DNA from: an uncultured Methanomassiliicoccus sp.
GTDB taxonomy: Archaea; Thermoplasmatota; Thermoplasmata; Methanomassiliicoccales; Methanomassiliicoccaceae
NCBI GenBank assembly: GCA_905202485.1
Contig: CAJKRY010000001.1
Location: 124,001 to 188,000 of the forward strand
Length of the DNA stretch: 64,000 bases
Direction: 5' to 3'
Below, in pieces: positions 46,542 to 55,532 of this stretch. Under the pieces are notes generated by a model. That model saw only the letters and a program-made list of their open reading frames with translations. It did no database searches and was not told the DNA's origin. The translations under genes were made by a program, and so were the position numbers. How positions within the stretch are numbered: the stretch's first letter is position 1; each line of letters starts with the position of its first letter.

Positions 46542-46700
46542 ATGGCGAGAAATAAATCATCTATTAACATCACTGTAGATCCAGAAATTATAGCCTGGAT
46601 AGATGAAATGATAGAAGACAGAGTTTTTTCAAGTCGTTCACATGCGTTTGAAGCCTGCGTTTTCTGGTACAAAAAGCAACTTGAATCCAAGAAAGAATGA
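46542..46700 (+). CDS. Ribbon-helix-helix (CopG-like) DNA-binding protein
   Basis: A 52-residue protein with the RHH pattern: strand SINITVDPEI, helix AWIDEMIEDRVF, then SSRSHAFEACVFWYKKQL. The start at 46542 fits a TATTTAAAATG box about 30 bases upstream, implying a leaderless transcript; an in-frame ATG at 46515 is also possible. Targets are unknown. Confidence 0.72.
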   Translation: MARNKSSINITVDPEIIAWIDEMIEDRVFSSRSHAFEACVFWYKKQLESKKE

Positions 46701-46957
46701 TTTTAGCAAAGTTCATCGATCTGGATCATATTATGCATTTAGTCTTGTGAGACTAAGAGCATTACATTTAGAGAGTCTTATATACACGTTACAATACTGA
46801 TGAATGTTCAATCAGTTGCTACTGCTGGCAGTATAGACTTGATAAAGGTGCAAAAATCATGTCCTGCATTACTTTATCAGATGCCAAAATACGAATAGAG
46901 TTAAATATGACAAGGCTAATGCAACCGAATCTTCAGTTTAATTTATGGTGATTAAAA
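46701..46957. other. Leader/intergenic region upstream of rpl10e
   Basis: No gene. A perfect 7-bp hairpin TTAGTCT-TGTG-AGACTAA lies at 46739-46756 and a TTATATA box at about 46778. The box would give a leader of about 150 bases before the rpl10e ATG, long enough for autoregulation, though I see no recognised motif. Confidence 0.4.
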
Positions 46958-47476
46958 ATGGCAAGGAAACCCAACAGAATGTACCGTCAAATTAGGGGAC
47001 AGGCATACACTCGTAGAGAGTACATGGGAGGAGTGCCTGCTAACCGTATCACAACATATAACTTAGGCAATATAACTGGAGACTTCCCCATCGTTATGAA
47101 CCTAAGAATAAAGGAGCCCTGCCAGATAAGGCATACGGCTTTGGAAGCCGCTCGTATTGCAGCAAATAGAGCACTTTCAAAAGGTACAACCTCTGCATCA
47201 TACCATCTTCGCGTTCGCTTGTATCCTCACATTGTATTGAGAGAACACAAGATGGCAACCGGCGCAGGAGCAGACCGTGTATCTGGTGGAATGCGCAGTG
47301 CATTTGGAAAATGTGTAGGTACGGCATGCAGAGTTGAAAGTGGAACAGCAATCATTACACTCAGAGTTACACCTCAAGCATTCCAGCTTGGTAAGAATGC
47401 CTTGTGGAAAGCTTCTATGAAACTCCCATCTCCATGTCAAATCGAGATTGAAAAAGGCGCTGAGCTCGTAGCTTAA
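46958..47476 (+). CDS. rpl10e: Ribosomal protein L10e (L16 family)
   Basis: A 172-residue archaeal large-subunit protein, starting MARKPNRMYRQIRGQAYTRR. HHxLRVRLYPH-type and GADRVSGGMRSAFGK segments are diagnostic. It has a clear GGTGAT ribosome site. dph2 follows after 25 bases and may share the transcript. Confidence 0.97.
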   Translation: MARKPNRMYRQIRGQAYTRREYMGGVPANRITTYNLGNITGDFPIVMNLRIKEPCQIRHTALEAARIAANRALSKGTTSASYHLRVRLYPHIVLREHKMATGAGADRVSGGMRSAFGKCVGTACRVESGTAIITLRVTPQAFQLGKNALWKASMKLPSPCQIEIEKGAELVA

Positions 47477-47501
47477 GCCACTTTCCCAATTTTTTGGAGG
47501 T

Positions 47502-48479
47502 GTGCATCTGGAATTAAAACTCGAGGATGTCATCTCCTGGATATTATCTAAAAATGTTTCTAGAGTAGCTATTCAAATGCCTGAAGGGCTGAAGATATAC
47601 GCTCAAAAAGTAAAATCCAAAATAGAATCTGAAACTAGTGCATTCTGTATCATCTGTGCAGATCCTTGTTTTGGAGCTTGTGATTTTGATACTGATTTTA
47701 AACGGTATGCTGATGTTTTGATTCAGTTCGGACATTCAAATATACCATCCATGAATGCCTCATCTGACATTCTGTTTGTAGAAGTCTTCTTTGATTTTGA
47801 AGTAGACAAACTTATTGAAGAGATACAGCCCAAGCTAGGTTCTAAAATCGGTTTGGTGTCTGCAGTTCAATACATCAATCTGCTGCCAAAAATCCAAGAG
47901 ATATTAAAAGCTCAGGGAAAAGAGGCAATAATTGGAAAGGGAGACTCCCGCGTAGTATTTGAAGGGCAGATATTGGGATGCAATATTTCCGCTGCATTGT
48001 CTGCTGATGTTGATCAGTACATATATGTCGGAAGCGGTAACTTTCATCCGATTAGTATCTCCATTGAAACGGGAAAAAGCTTGATTGTTTTGGATCCTCA
48101 GATGAATGAGGTCCGAGAATTGACTGATCTTAAAGATAAGATTCTCAGACAGCGTTATGGTGCAATTACTAGAGCACAAAACGCAGAGCATTTTTTGATA
48201 TTAGCATCTTCAAAACCGGGACAGATCCGAATGGATAAAACTGTTGAAGTGAAGAAGCTTTTAGAATCAAAAGGAAAAACTGCTGATGTTGTCATAATGG
48301 AAAGATTTGATCCTGAATATCTCCTGCCGTTTAAAGCGGATGCGTATGTGTCAACAGCATGCTCCAGAATAGCGATAGATGATTACCTGAGATATGATAA
48401 GCCAATTCTCACCCCGATTGAACTTGAAATTGTATTAGGATTGAGAGATTGGGAAGATTATCATTTAGACTTTTTTTGA
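47502..48479 (+). CDS. dph2: Diphthamide synthesis enzyme Dph2
   Basis: About 325 residues. Archaeal Dph2 is a non-canonical radical-SAM enzyme making the first step of diphthamide on elongation factor 2. Its three cluster cysteines are visible at ADPCFGACDF, LGCNISAA and STACSRIAIDDY. The start is unusual: a perfect GGAGGTG lies at 47496-47502, so the GTG at 47502 is inside it while a CTG at 47508 has ideal spacing. The true start may thus be CTG. Modification of EF2 fits the ribosomal neighbour. Confidence 0.93.
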   Translation: MHLELKLEDVISWILSKNVSRVAIQMPEGLKIYAQKVKSKIESETSAFCIICADPCFGACDFDTDFKRYADVLIQFGHSNIPSMNASSDILFVEVFFDFEVDKLIEEIQPKLGSKIGLVSAVQYINLLPKIQEILKAQGKEAIIGKGDSRVVFEGQILGCNISAALSADVDQYIYVGSGNFHPISISIETGKSLIVLDPQMNEVRELTDLKDKILRQRYGAITRAQNAEHFLILASSKPGQIRMDKTVEVKKLLESKGKTADVVIMERFDPEYLLPFKADAYVSTACSRIAIDDYLRYDKPILTPIELEIVLGLRDWEDYHLDFF

Positions 48480-48493
48480 ACGTCAAAGACTTC

Positions 48494-49045
48494 TCAACAG
48501 ACAGTAGATGTTTTTTTATTTGCAGAAGTGTAGATATACCAGATAACTTGGCTGCAGATTATTCCTACAACAGCCCCTGCAATTACATCTGTCGGGTAAT
48601 GCACACCTACGTACAGCCTTGAAAATCCCATAAGAATCGCTGCTGCAATGCTGGCTAATGCCCATTTCTGTGGCTGCGTTCTACAGATGATTCCTGCTAC
48701 CGCAAATGCTATGCAGGTATGTCCAGAAGGGAATGAATTAGGATTGGATGCATAGATCAGCGGCTCTAAACCTAGAATATCAATCCAAGGTCTAGGCCTT
48801 TCGATTAGATCTTTCAATACAAGATTGTTAACTAGATACCCCAAAGCAATTGCTAGCAGTACCAATACACCAGCCTTGCGAGTTTTGGGAAAATAGATCA
48901 TTACGGCTGCTAGCAATAACCAGATAATGCTGTAATTTCCCAAAGTTGTGTATGCTACCATCAGCGGATCCGAGACGAAATTGTGGAGGTTATCTTGAAT
49001 CCACAAAAGTACAGAACTATCAAAAGTCTGTATAATCTCAAACAT
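48494..49045 (-). CDS. PAP2-family membrane phosphatase
   Basis: A membrane protein of about 183 residues with the three PAP2 motifs: KDLIERPRP, PSGHT and SRLYVGVHYPTD. Relatives dephosphorylate lipid diphosphates such as polyprenyl carriers. The ATG at 49045 has GTGAT upstream; the frame continues three codons to a GTG at 49054. It ends close to dph2 in convergent orientation. Confidence 0.9.
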   Translation of the reverse strand: MFEIIQTFDSSVLLWIQDNLHNFVSDPLMVAYTTLGNYSIIWLLLAAVMIYFPKTRKAGVLVLLAIALGYLVNNLVLKDLIERPRPWIDILGLEPLIYASNPNSFPSGHTCIAFAVAGIICRTQPQKWALASIAAAILMGFSRLYVGVHYPTDVIAGAVVGIICSQVIWYIYTSANKKTSTVC

Positions 49046-49337
49046 ACAAATCACAATCTGCTAGGTTGTCAGTCAATTACTCAATGCAATTTAGGTATAT
49101 GAACTATCAATCTACACAGAGCCAAAAATTCTCAAATGAGATTCTTTTTGAAACTAGATGTCATTGATGAGCTTTAGACACAGAGAAATGAGATGTTTAT
49201 GAGTTTAACTAATATTTTTAAATCTATATCAGACTAAAAAGTCAGATAAAAGCTCAAGTTAGAGCATATTTGTTAGAGTTCAATTTAATGTATTTTTGAA
49301 GTCTTAAAATGTACTTTTTATCATATGATCTAAATGT

Positions 49338-49350
49338 AAAATGATTGAAT
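49338..49350 (+). repeat. 13-mer repeat copy 1
   Basis: AAAATGATTGAAT, exact copy; next copy 369 bases on. Confidence 0.55.
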
Positions 49351-49706
49351 AAAACAGGATAGACGCGCATAGTTAGCTTTAAATACTTAAATCTTGGAGA
49401 ATTGTTAAAATCTTACTTGTCGTATTTTTATCAAAAGACGTCTTCGTTATACTCGCGCACGCGTGAGCGCGCGCGTCAATCCCTGCCCGCAAATTTGTCA
49501 AGTTATTCAGGCGTTTTTGAAGATTTTCTTTTGAAAAATTATGACCTTTTTGATTGAGATTTTTTACTACGCGATCTTTGAATTTTGAGTTGAAAATCTC
49601 GTAAGTCTGCACTTTTAAACTTCAAAAAATAACAGCTAATATGACTTCGATTTCACCTGCATGCGTAAGCTATCGAAACAGAGCATAATTGAACGAATAA
49701 AACGAA

Positions 49707-49719
49707 AAAATGATTGAAT
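49707..49719 (+). repeat. 13-mer repeat copy 2
   Basis: AAAATGATTGAAT, exact copy; next copy 406 bases on. Confidence 0.55.
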
Positions 49720-50112
49720 CTAAGACTGCTAGCATTTCTCAGATCTGCTAAAACACGACTTTCTTGCCGACTGCAAACCTTGCAGGATTAACGATTCAAA
49801 ACACTGCTTAGTATGCCATCAATCAACATGCAGAAGCTCTTGAGGAACGCAACTGCATTCTCATTTTCTTTCTATATTCTGCTTTGCATTTTGCAGTTGT
49901 TTCATGCATTAAACGAGTATTGAATGAGAACGCAGTGTGTGAGTTATGTTTTCAAAAAAAAAGAGCTGATAATACAGTTCTGCCTGTTTCTGAACAACTT
50001 GTTTATTGAAATTTAATTCTGATGCTGAAGACTCAATCAGAAGTAAAATGCGATTACATTACAAGATGAAACAAGATATGCAGAGTGCATAAACAATGCA
50101 GTTGATTGACAG

Positions 50113-50125
50113 AAAATGATTGATT
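50113..50125 (+). repeat. 13-mer repeat copy 3 (one mismatch)
   Basis: AAAATGATTGATT; next copy 382 bases on. Confidence 0.5.
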
Positions 50126-50494
50126 AAGCAATGCAAAACAACACTATAACAGCTGTAACGTATGCTTCCTGAGCGTCTTATCTGCTAAAAGCCTAGAAAA
50201 TAAAGACAGCGCTGCATTCAACAAGTTGTCTGAGCTGATGACTGTGATTCTCTGTGAGTTTCAAGCAATTCATCTTATGCTGCGTAAAACAGAAACATAA
50301 AAGTCATTGAAATGATTTTGATTTTTGTCATTTTTCTTGAAATTTGAAGTTGCTTTTATTTTTACCCCTTTTAAAACTATCGAAAAGCCAGACTTCTATA
50401 TTGAGTGATTCGAAAAAAGTGTTTAAATATGCTCAGCAGTTACAGCAATCAAGAACAAAAACAGAGGTAAATCAAAAAATGAAAATGTTAACCA

Positions 50495-50507
50495 AAAATG
50501 ATTGAAT
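50495..50507 (+). repeat. 13-mer repeat copy 4
   Basis: AAAATGATTGAAT, exact copy. Confidence 0.55.
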
Positions 50508-51025
50508 GAACTTTTAAAAGGGACACTGCTGCAAAATATTCATTTTTAGAGTTCATGACTGCAATGCTGATACTAGTTTTAATTAATGTTGGAGATGAAA
50601 AGTTTTCAACTAATCAGTCATTTTATGATGCGTATGAAGGAATTTTAGCTGGTAATTACTGATTGGATTATAAAAGTAAAATAACTATCAAATAATGTTA
50701 AGTAAATAAAAGAATGGTTGCTGATATCGACTGATATTCAGTAAATGAGTTTGTTTCCTATAATCACCTATTATCAATGAATAACGCTGATTGAGATAGA
50801 AACGTGCGCATTCGATTGAAAGCGAGGCATTTTGTTTGTGTCTATTGTACTCGTTTCTATCAAAAATCACGCATACAATACATACTGCTTAAGATTCAAG
50901 GAAAATCTAATGGAAAAACATCCAAAACGTCTTCACAAAACGTACCCATCTTTGCATAAATGTAAAAAGATTTGAAAGGAAATAGCGCAAATATATATGA
51001 TGAGTGTATCGCATTGCCATTGTGT

Positions 51026-51790
51026 ATGCTCAGCGTCACCGACATACTCAATTTAGCTCAAGATTCAAAGGCTCATATCGGCATATGCGGAGATTGCAAG
51101 GCAGAATCAAGCGCATCTAAAGCCTGTGATCTCGGATACGGGACAATCGATGTTTACCGTGATCCTTTAAAATTAGCAAGAGACCTCCATGACGGCAAGA
51201 TAGATGCTGCGGTGAGGGGAGATGCCTCTTCCAATGATGCCATGGGCGCCGTTCGTGATGTTTTTGGAATATCGAAAGTATTACGGGCTGCCATGATGCA
51301 GCCAATTGATGGCAGATTATTTTTACTTGGCCCTGCCGGCATAGATGAAGGATGGGCAGTGCCTGAAAAAGTGCAGTTTGCAAAACTCGGAGCAGAGTTG
51401 TTCAGAAAAATGGGCATTGAACCGGTTATCGGCATAATGTCAGGAGGAAGATCATCGGACTTGGGCAGAATGCCCGAAATCGATAAAAGCATTCGCAATG
51501 CAGAAGAAGCTGTCAGACTTGCAAAACTGGAAGGGCTGAATGCAGTGGACATGCAAATATTGATTGAAGATGCTGCAGCAAATTGCGATGTTATAATAGC
51601 ACCAGACGGAATTTCCGGCAACTTAATCTTCAGAACCCTTCATTTTCTCGGCCACGGAACGGCGATGGGCGCTCCCATATTGAATATGAATGATATTTAC
51701 ATAGACACTTCAAGAGCTAAGTCTGATTACGTTGATGCTATAGCTCTTGCATCTGCATTAGTTAACAGGAAGCTGCACAGCAGACGATAA
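51026..51790 (+). CDS. mtxX: Methanogenesis marker protein 4 (MtxX)
   Basis: About 254 residues related to phosphate acetyl/butyryl-transferases and found almost only in methanogens. AAVRGDASSNDAMGAV, MSGGRSSDLGRMPEID and IIAPDGISGNLIFRTLHFLG are recognisable. Its exact reaction is unknown. The ATG at 51026 begins at the family N-terminus (MLSVTDILNLA) and follows a TATATAT box by about 35 bases; a TTG at 50972 would overlap that box and is unlikely. The preQ0 genes follow after 11 bases. Confidence 0.9.
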   Translation: MLSVTDILNLAQDSKAHIGICGDCKAESSASKACDLGYGTIDVYRDPLKLARDLHDGKIDAAVRGDASSNDAMGAVRDVFGISKVLRAAMMQPIDGRLFLLGPAGIDEGWAVPEKVQFAKLGAELFRKMGIEPVIGIMSGGRSSDLGRMPEIDKSIRNAEEAVRLAKLEGLNAVDMQILIEDAAANCDVIIAPDGISGNLIFRTLHFLGHGTAMGAPILNMNDIYIDTSRAKSDYVDAIALASALVNRKLHSRR

Positions 51791-51801
51791 CCTTCAATAA
51801 G

Positions 51802-52299
51802 ATGTTGTCTGTCATGGAGATCATGCGCATAGAAATTGACGGAGAATATTCAGGCATTAAGTTCTCTGCATCACATTTTATCCCCGGTCACTCAAAATGT
51901 GGCAGGCTTCACGGTCATTCTTATATCCTGCACTTGGTATTGTGCGGAGAGAAAGGCAGCAACGGAATGATTATGGATTTTGTAGATCTGAAAAAATGCT
52001 TGCGCGATATAGTAAGCGAACTGGATCACAGGATTCTTTTACCTAAAAATTCACCAGAGCTAAATATCAGCGTCGGATCTGAAATTGAAGTAAAAACCTG
52101 CACAAAGCGGTACGTCTTTCCTTCCGAAGACGTGATGCTGCTGGACATCGCTCAGACAAGTGCAGAAGAGATGGCAGAAATGATTCTCAACATGCTGCTG
52201 AGCAAGATAGACTTCCCAGACAATGTAGAATATGCCGAGATCGGATTGGATGAGGAAAGAGGACAGACAGCATGGGCCGGTAGGAGGCTCCACCAATGA
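51802..52299 (+). CDS. queD: 6-carboxy-tetrahydropterin synthase QueD
   Basis: A 165-residue PTPS-family enzyme. Zinc histidines lie in FSASHF and HGHSY, and the catalytic cysteine in SKCGRLHGH. It makes the second intermediate of preQ0, which archaea use for archaeosine in tRNA. Three in-frame ATGs (51802, 51814, 51823) compete as start; none has a perfect ribosome site. The stop overlaps queC as ATGA. Confidence 0.92.
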   Translation: MLSVMEIMRIEIDGEYSGIKFSASHFIPGHSKCGRLHGHSYILHLVLCGEKGSNGMIMDFVDLKKCLRDIVSELDHRILLPKNSPELNISVGSEIEVKTCTKRYVFPSEDVMLLDIAQTSAEEMAEMILNMLLSKIDFPDNVEYAEIGLDEERGQTAWAGRRLHQ

Positions 52300-52979
52300 A
52301 GAAAGCTGTAGTTCTTTTGTCTGGAGGATTGGATTCAACAACTACTATGGCATGCGCCATCAATGACGGCTATGAGGTAATCGCCATAAGCGTGCTGTAT
52401 GGGCAGAGACATTCAAGAGAGATCGAATCTGCAAAAAAAGTAGCAGAGCATTACCATGCCAAGCATATAATTTTAGACATGGACATGAGCTTTCTGCACT
52501 CCAGCGCTTTGACATCTAAGGATCTGAATGTACCTTCACATAATTCTGCAGACGAAGTAAAGGCAGACATACCGGTAACTTACGTTCCGGCAAGAAATAT
52601 AACAATGCTCAGTCTAGCAGCAGGTCTCTGTGAGTCGGAAAACGGAGAAGCCATTTACATTGGTGCAAACTCAGTAGACTATTCCGGATACCCGGACTGC
52701 AGGCCGGAATTCTTTGAAGCTTTCCAAAAAGTGCTCAATGTCGCCACCAAATGCGGTGTGGAAGGACATGCAGTAAAGATAATGACACCGATTCTGTCAA
52801 TGTCTAAAGCAGAAATTGTTAAACTGGCAACTAAACTCGAAGCTCCTCTGCAGTATACATGGTCCTGCTACAATGGAGGAGAAAAAGCCTGCGGACACTG
52901 CGATTCCTGCCTGCTGAGATTAAAAGGATTTAAAGAAGCAGGAATCAAAGATCCCGTTGAATACGAGGAATCCTCATGA
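52296..52979 (+). CDS. queC: 7-cyano-7-deazaguanine synthase QueC
   Basis: A 227-residue PP-loop ATPase with SGGLDSTT at the N-terminus and the zinc motif CGHCDSCLLR at the C-terminus (with the earlier WSCYNGGEKAC). It converts carboxy-deazaguanine to preQ0. It overlaps queD and queE by four bases each. Confidence 0.96.
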   Translation: MKKAVVLLSGGLDSTTTMACAINDGYEVIAISVLYGQRHSREIESAKKVAEHYHAKHIILDMDMSFLHSSALTSKDLNVPSHNSADEVKADIPVTYVPARNITMLSLAAGLCESENGEAIYIGANSVDYSGYPDCRPEFFEAFQKVLNVATKCGVEGHAVKIMTPILSMSKAEIVKLATKLEAPLQYTWSCYNGGEKACGHCDSCLLRLKGFKEAGIKDPVEYEESS

Positions 52980-53611
52980 AAGTCTCCGAGATCTTTTTTT
53001 CAATTCAGGGCGAAGGGGTTCTCATGGGAACTCCGACCATTTTCATCAGATTCTCCGGATGCAATCTCGACTGTGCCTGGTGCGATACTGGCTATGCAAA
53101 AAATGATGCTGACGCCAAAGAGATGAACGTGAATGAGATTCTTGACGAGGTTGAACACTACAACACTCCGTTTGTATCAATAACAGGCGGCGAACCGATG
53201 ATTCAGGAAGGCATAATTGATCTCATAAATGCCCTTCTGGAAGAATCTTACCATGTAACAATTGAAACAAACGGCTCGATACCTCTGGACACCATTCCCA
53301 CCTCAGAAGAGATAATGATCTCTATGGATATGAAGTGCCCAAGTTCAGGCATGACAAAACCGGAAATGTATGACAATCTCTCATTTCTTTCGCCGAGAGA
53401 CCAATTAAAATTTGTAATTGCAGACAGAGTTGACTATCTCTTCGCCAGAAAAGTGCTGAGAGAGAATGACGTAAACTGCCCGGTTATTGTGACACCCGTG
53501 GGAGGATTAGACCTTAAACCGCTGGCAGAGTGGGTCATCCAGGACTGTCTGATGGTGAGAGTCATGCCTCAGCTGCACAAACTGATCTGGGGAAATGCTA
53601 AAGGAGTGTAA
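52976..53611 (+). CDS. queE: 7-carboxy-7-deazaguanine synthase QueE
   Basis: A 211-residue radical SAM enzyme with cluster motif CNLDCAWC, SITGGEPM and ETNGS. It catalyses the ring contraction to carboxy-deazaguanine. The order queD-queC-queE with four-base overlaps is a tight preQ0 operon. TGT/ArcS genes for insertion into tRNA are not in the window. Confidence 0.95.
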   Translation: MKVSEIFFSIQGEGVLMGTPTIFIRFSGCNLDCAWCDTGYAKNDADAKEMNVNEILDEVEHYNTPFVSITGGEPMIQEGIIDLINALLEESYHVTIETNGSIPLDTIPTSEEIMISMDMKCPSSGMTKPEMYDNLSFLSPRDQLKFVIADRVDYLFARKVLRENDVNCPVIVTPVGGLDLKPLAEWVIQDCLMVRVMPQLHKLIWGNAKGV

Positions 53612-53797
53612 TTACTGCAATCACAGCATTACTAGATTCATATTTTTCAAGTTAATCCAAAGAAACTTGTATCAAATCCTTTCCCTTCTTTATTGTTGGA
53701 GTATGACATTATCCCAAAAAGGGATTAGTGTAATTGACATATACTCACTAAAATCAGAAAAAGATTAGGCAAATGCCCATCAAAACGTTTTACGATA

Positions 53798-54498
53798 TTA
53801 TGCCATTTGTAATGCTTCTCGAAGTAAATATGAAGGGACTGCGTAGCTTAGTCCCTGCACAAGATTACCAGTTTCATCTCTCATTCTAAAAGACATCATA
53901 CCTACAATATTACCTTCTTCATCAATCAATGGCGCACCACTACTGCCTCAAGGGTATTGTCGTCTGAATGCTGAGTTTCTCAGTGCCATTTGAGTTAATG
54001 ATAATGCTTGGGATAGATACTATACCTTCTTGCACTGAAATGCCATAGTCCCTAGCATTGCTTGCCGTGAAGATTTTTTGCCCATATGCTAAATCAGAAG
54101 TGCTTATTTTCAACGCATTGATATCAAGATTTTCTGATAGCATTAGTAATACTGCAATATCATTCTTTACATCTGTATAGAGCACTTCTGCCCGACACTC
54201 ATTTCCTTTTATATCTCTGAGTCTGATGTCTTCGTAAGTTAGTTTTCCATCTTCCATCACTACATGCGCATTTGTCATGATTTTAATGCTATTCATTGTG
54301 ATTTACAGCAAATCTAGTGCCGGTGCCAAGCTCTAAACCATCGTCAAAAATAGCTATTGTTACAGTTCCGTCTATTCCTTTTTGACATGGCATTTCATTA
54401 TCCTGATTAAACACATATGTAAATGCTGCAGTTGTAATCAGAGAAATGATTACAACCGAAATCAGTATAGCAGCAATGAGCTTGTTTTGTTCTTTCAT
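53798..54498 (-). pseudogene. Membrane-anchored trypsin-like serine protease, broken by two frameshifts
   Basis: Three pieces in different frames add up to one HtrA-like protease. Piece 1 (54498-54289) has a membrane anchor and GTGTRFAVNH; piece 2 (54296-53940) has the catalytic histidine in TNAHVV and the aspartate in VKNDIAVLL; piece 3 (about 53944-53798) has GSSGAPLIDEEGNIVG with the catalytic serine, ending LREALQMA. Each junction needs one small indel. All three catalytic residues survive, so the lesions look recent or could be assembly errors. It is last in a minus-strand operon of secreted-protein genes. Confidence 0.82.
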
Positions 54499-54502
54499 AT
54501 TT

Positions 54503-55531
54503 TCACTTCACAAAATGATATAGAACGCATAGTTCAAACTCAAATTCTTCTCCACTGATATCCAGATCACTTACTTTCATTGTTCTTATCTCAACTGACT
54601 CAGCAGTAGCTATCTTGTCGGGAAGCCACTGTCTGATATACCAGACTTCACCCTGTATGTCTACGATGCTTTGAATATATCTGAGCAGTTTTTTTACCAC
54701 GTTTCTTCTTTTCTTCCTTTCATCTATGCAGCCATAAGGGTAAAATGAAGGGTTTAATGCTGAAATATACAGATTCTTAGGAAGTATGTTTGTTAGGTTG
54801 GTAGATAACGCCTGTAAGTAGTACCAGTAGAATATTTCCAAACCCAGATGGAGCTTGCTACGATCTATATGAAATTGATTAAAATAGGGTGTAGTTACAC
54901 CGTCTGGAAATTCAAGATCGTGTTCTTTGGCATAACCATCAGGAAGTTCTTCAGGACATGCTAAGAGGGTAATACAGGAATATTTACTGTGAATCGGATT
55001 TCCGTGATGCATAGGAAAAGGTGCCTCTTCACGGCTTACAAAACGATAAAGTAATCCGTAATTGAAATAAAACCAGTCGCCATCCAGATCAAGGTCGTCA
55101 ACGCACATTGTGACAGAAGGAATATTCTCTTTACATGGCAGTATATCCGGCACAATGAGAAATAACAGATCTAATTCACCCATTTCTTCGACTACGCTTC
55201 GTACATATGCTCTCAATCTTTTCAGACTCAATCTTGCTTCTGGAACGTTCATTACTTCGTTTTTACTATCAAAACCAAACCAATTATCAAGAAAGTATAC
55301 GCATTCAGGAAGTATTTTTGGCAGGTTAGATAGCGCATCTGCCTGCCAGTTATCTGCACCATATCGATCATCATCAATCGATAGAATCTCAATGCCGTAG
55401 CAGGTGCCTTTGAGATATGCGGTAATATTTACATTGTCAACTGGTCCATACTCAAATGGTTCTCCATTGTCAATTTCTGGATCTGCCACTACATGTCTTG
55501 ATAATGGTTTAGATGATGCTATAAAACTCAC
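54503..55531 (-). CDS. Two-repeat cytoplasmic protein of unknown function, possible immunity protein
   Basis: The protein of 342 residues starts at GTG 55531, two bases past the preceding stop. An open frame upstream overlaps the previous gene and is not used. Internal duplication is clear: residues about 63-165 resemble 238-342, ending in TMCVDDLDLDGDWFYF and TMKVSDLDISGEEFEF. No signal peptide or membrane helix. It lies between a secreted protein with a possible toxin-like end and a protease gene, so an immunity or chaperone role is conceivable. I cannot name the family. Confidence 0.7.
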   Translation of the reverse strand: MSFIASSKPLSRHVVADPEIDNGEPFEYGPVDNVNITAYLKGTCYGIEILSIDDDRYGADNWQADALSNLPKILPECVYFLDNWFGFDSKNEVMNVPEARLSLKRLRAYVRSVVEEMGELDLLFLIVPDILPCKENIPSVTMCVDDLDLDGDWFYFNYGLLYRFVSREEAPFPMHHGNPIHSKYSCITLLACPEELPDGYAKEHDLEFPDGVTTPYFNQFHIDRSKLHLGLEIFYWYYLQALSTNLTNILPKNLYISALNPSFYPYGCIDERKKRRNVVKKLLRYIQSIVDIQGEVWYIRQWLPDKIATAESVEIRTMKVSDLDISGEEFEFELCVLYHFVK

Positions 55532-55532
55532 A

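Larger units (their letters stand above)
49055..51000. other. Two-kilobase ORF-poor, AT-rich region with repeated 13-mer
   Basis: No protein I can support lies here; short frames at 49379-49612 and 50688-50870 lack ribosome sites and homology. AAAATGATTGAAT occurs three times exactly and once with one change, all on the plus strand at 49338, 49707, 50113 and 50495. A very GC-rich alternating purine-pyrimidine burst interrupts it at 49452-49476. Candidates are a replication origin, a large non-coding RNA, or a decayed element. No cdc6/orc gene is in the window. The sequence does not resemble rRNA, SRP or RNase P RNA. Confidence 0.5.

Noticed and set aside
49379..49612. 77-codon minus-strand frame in the ORF-poor region
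   Set aside because: Starts at GTG with no ribosome site, is Lys/Asn-rich as expected from AT-rich DNA, and crosses the GC burst; no recognisable motif.
53938..53950. Pyrrolysine read-through at the TAG ending the protease's middle piece
   Set aside because: Although this group uses TAG for pyrrolysine, the catalytic-serine segment lies in another frame, so read-through would not restore the protein.
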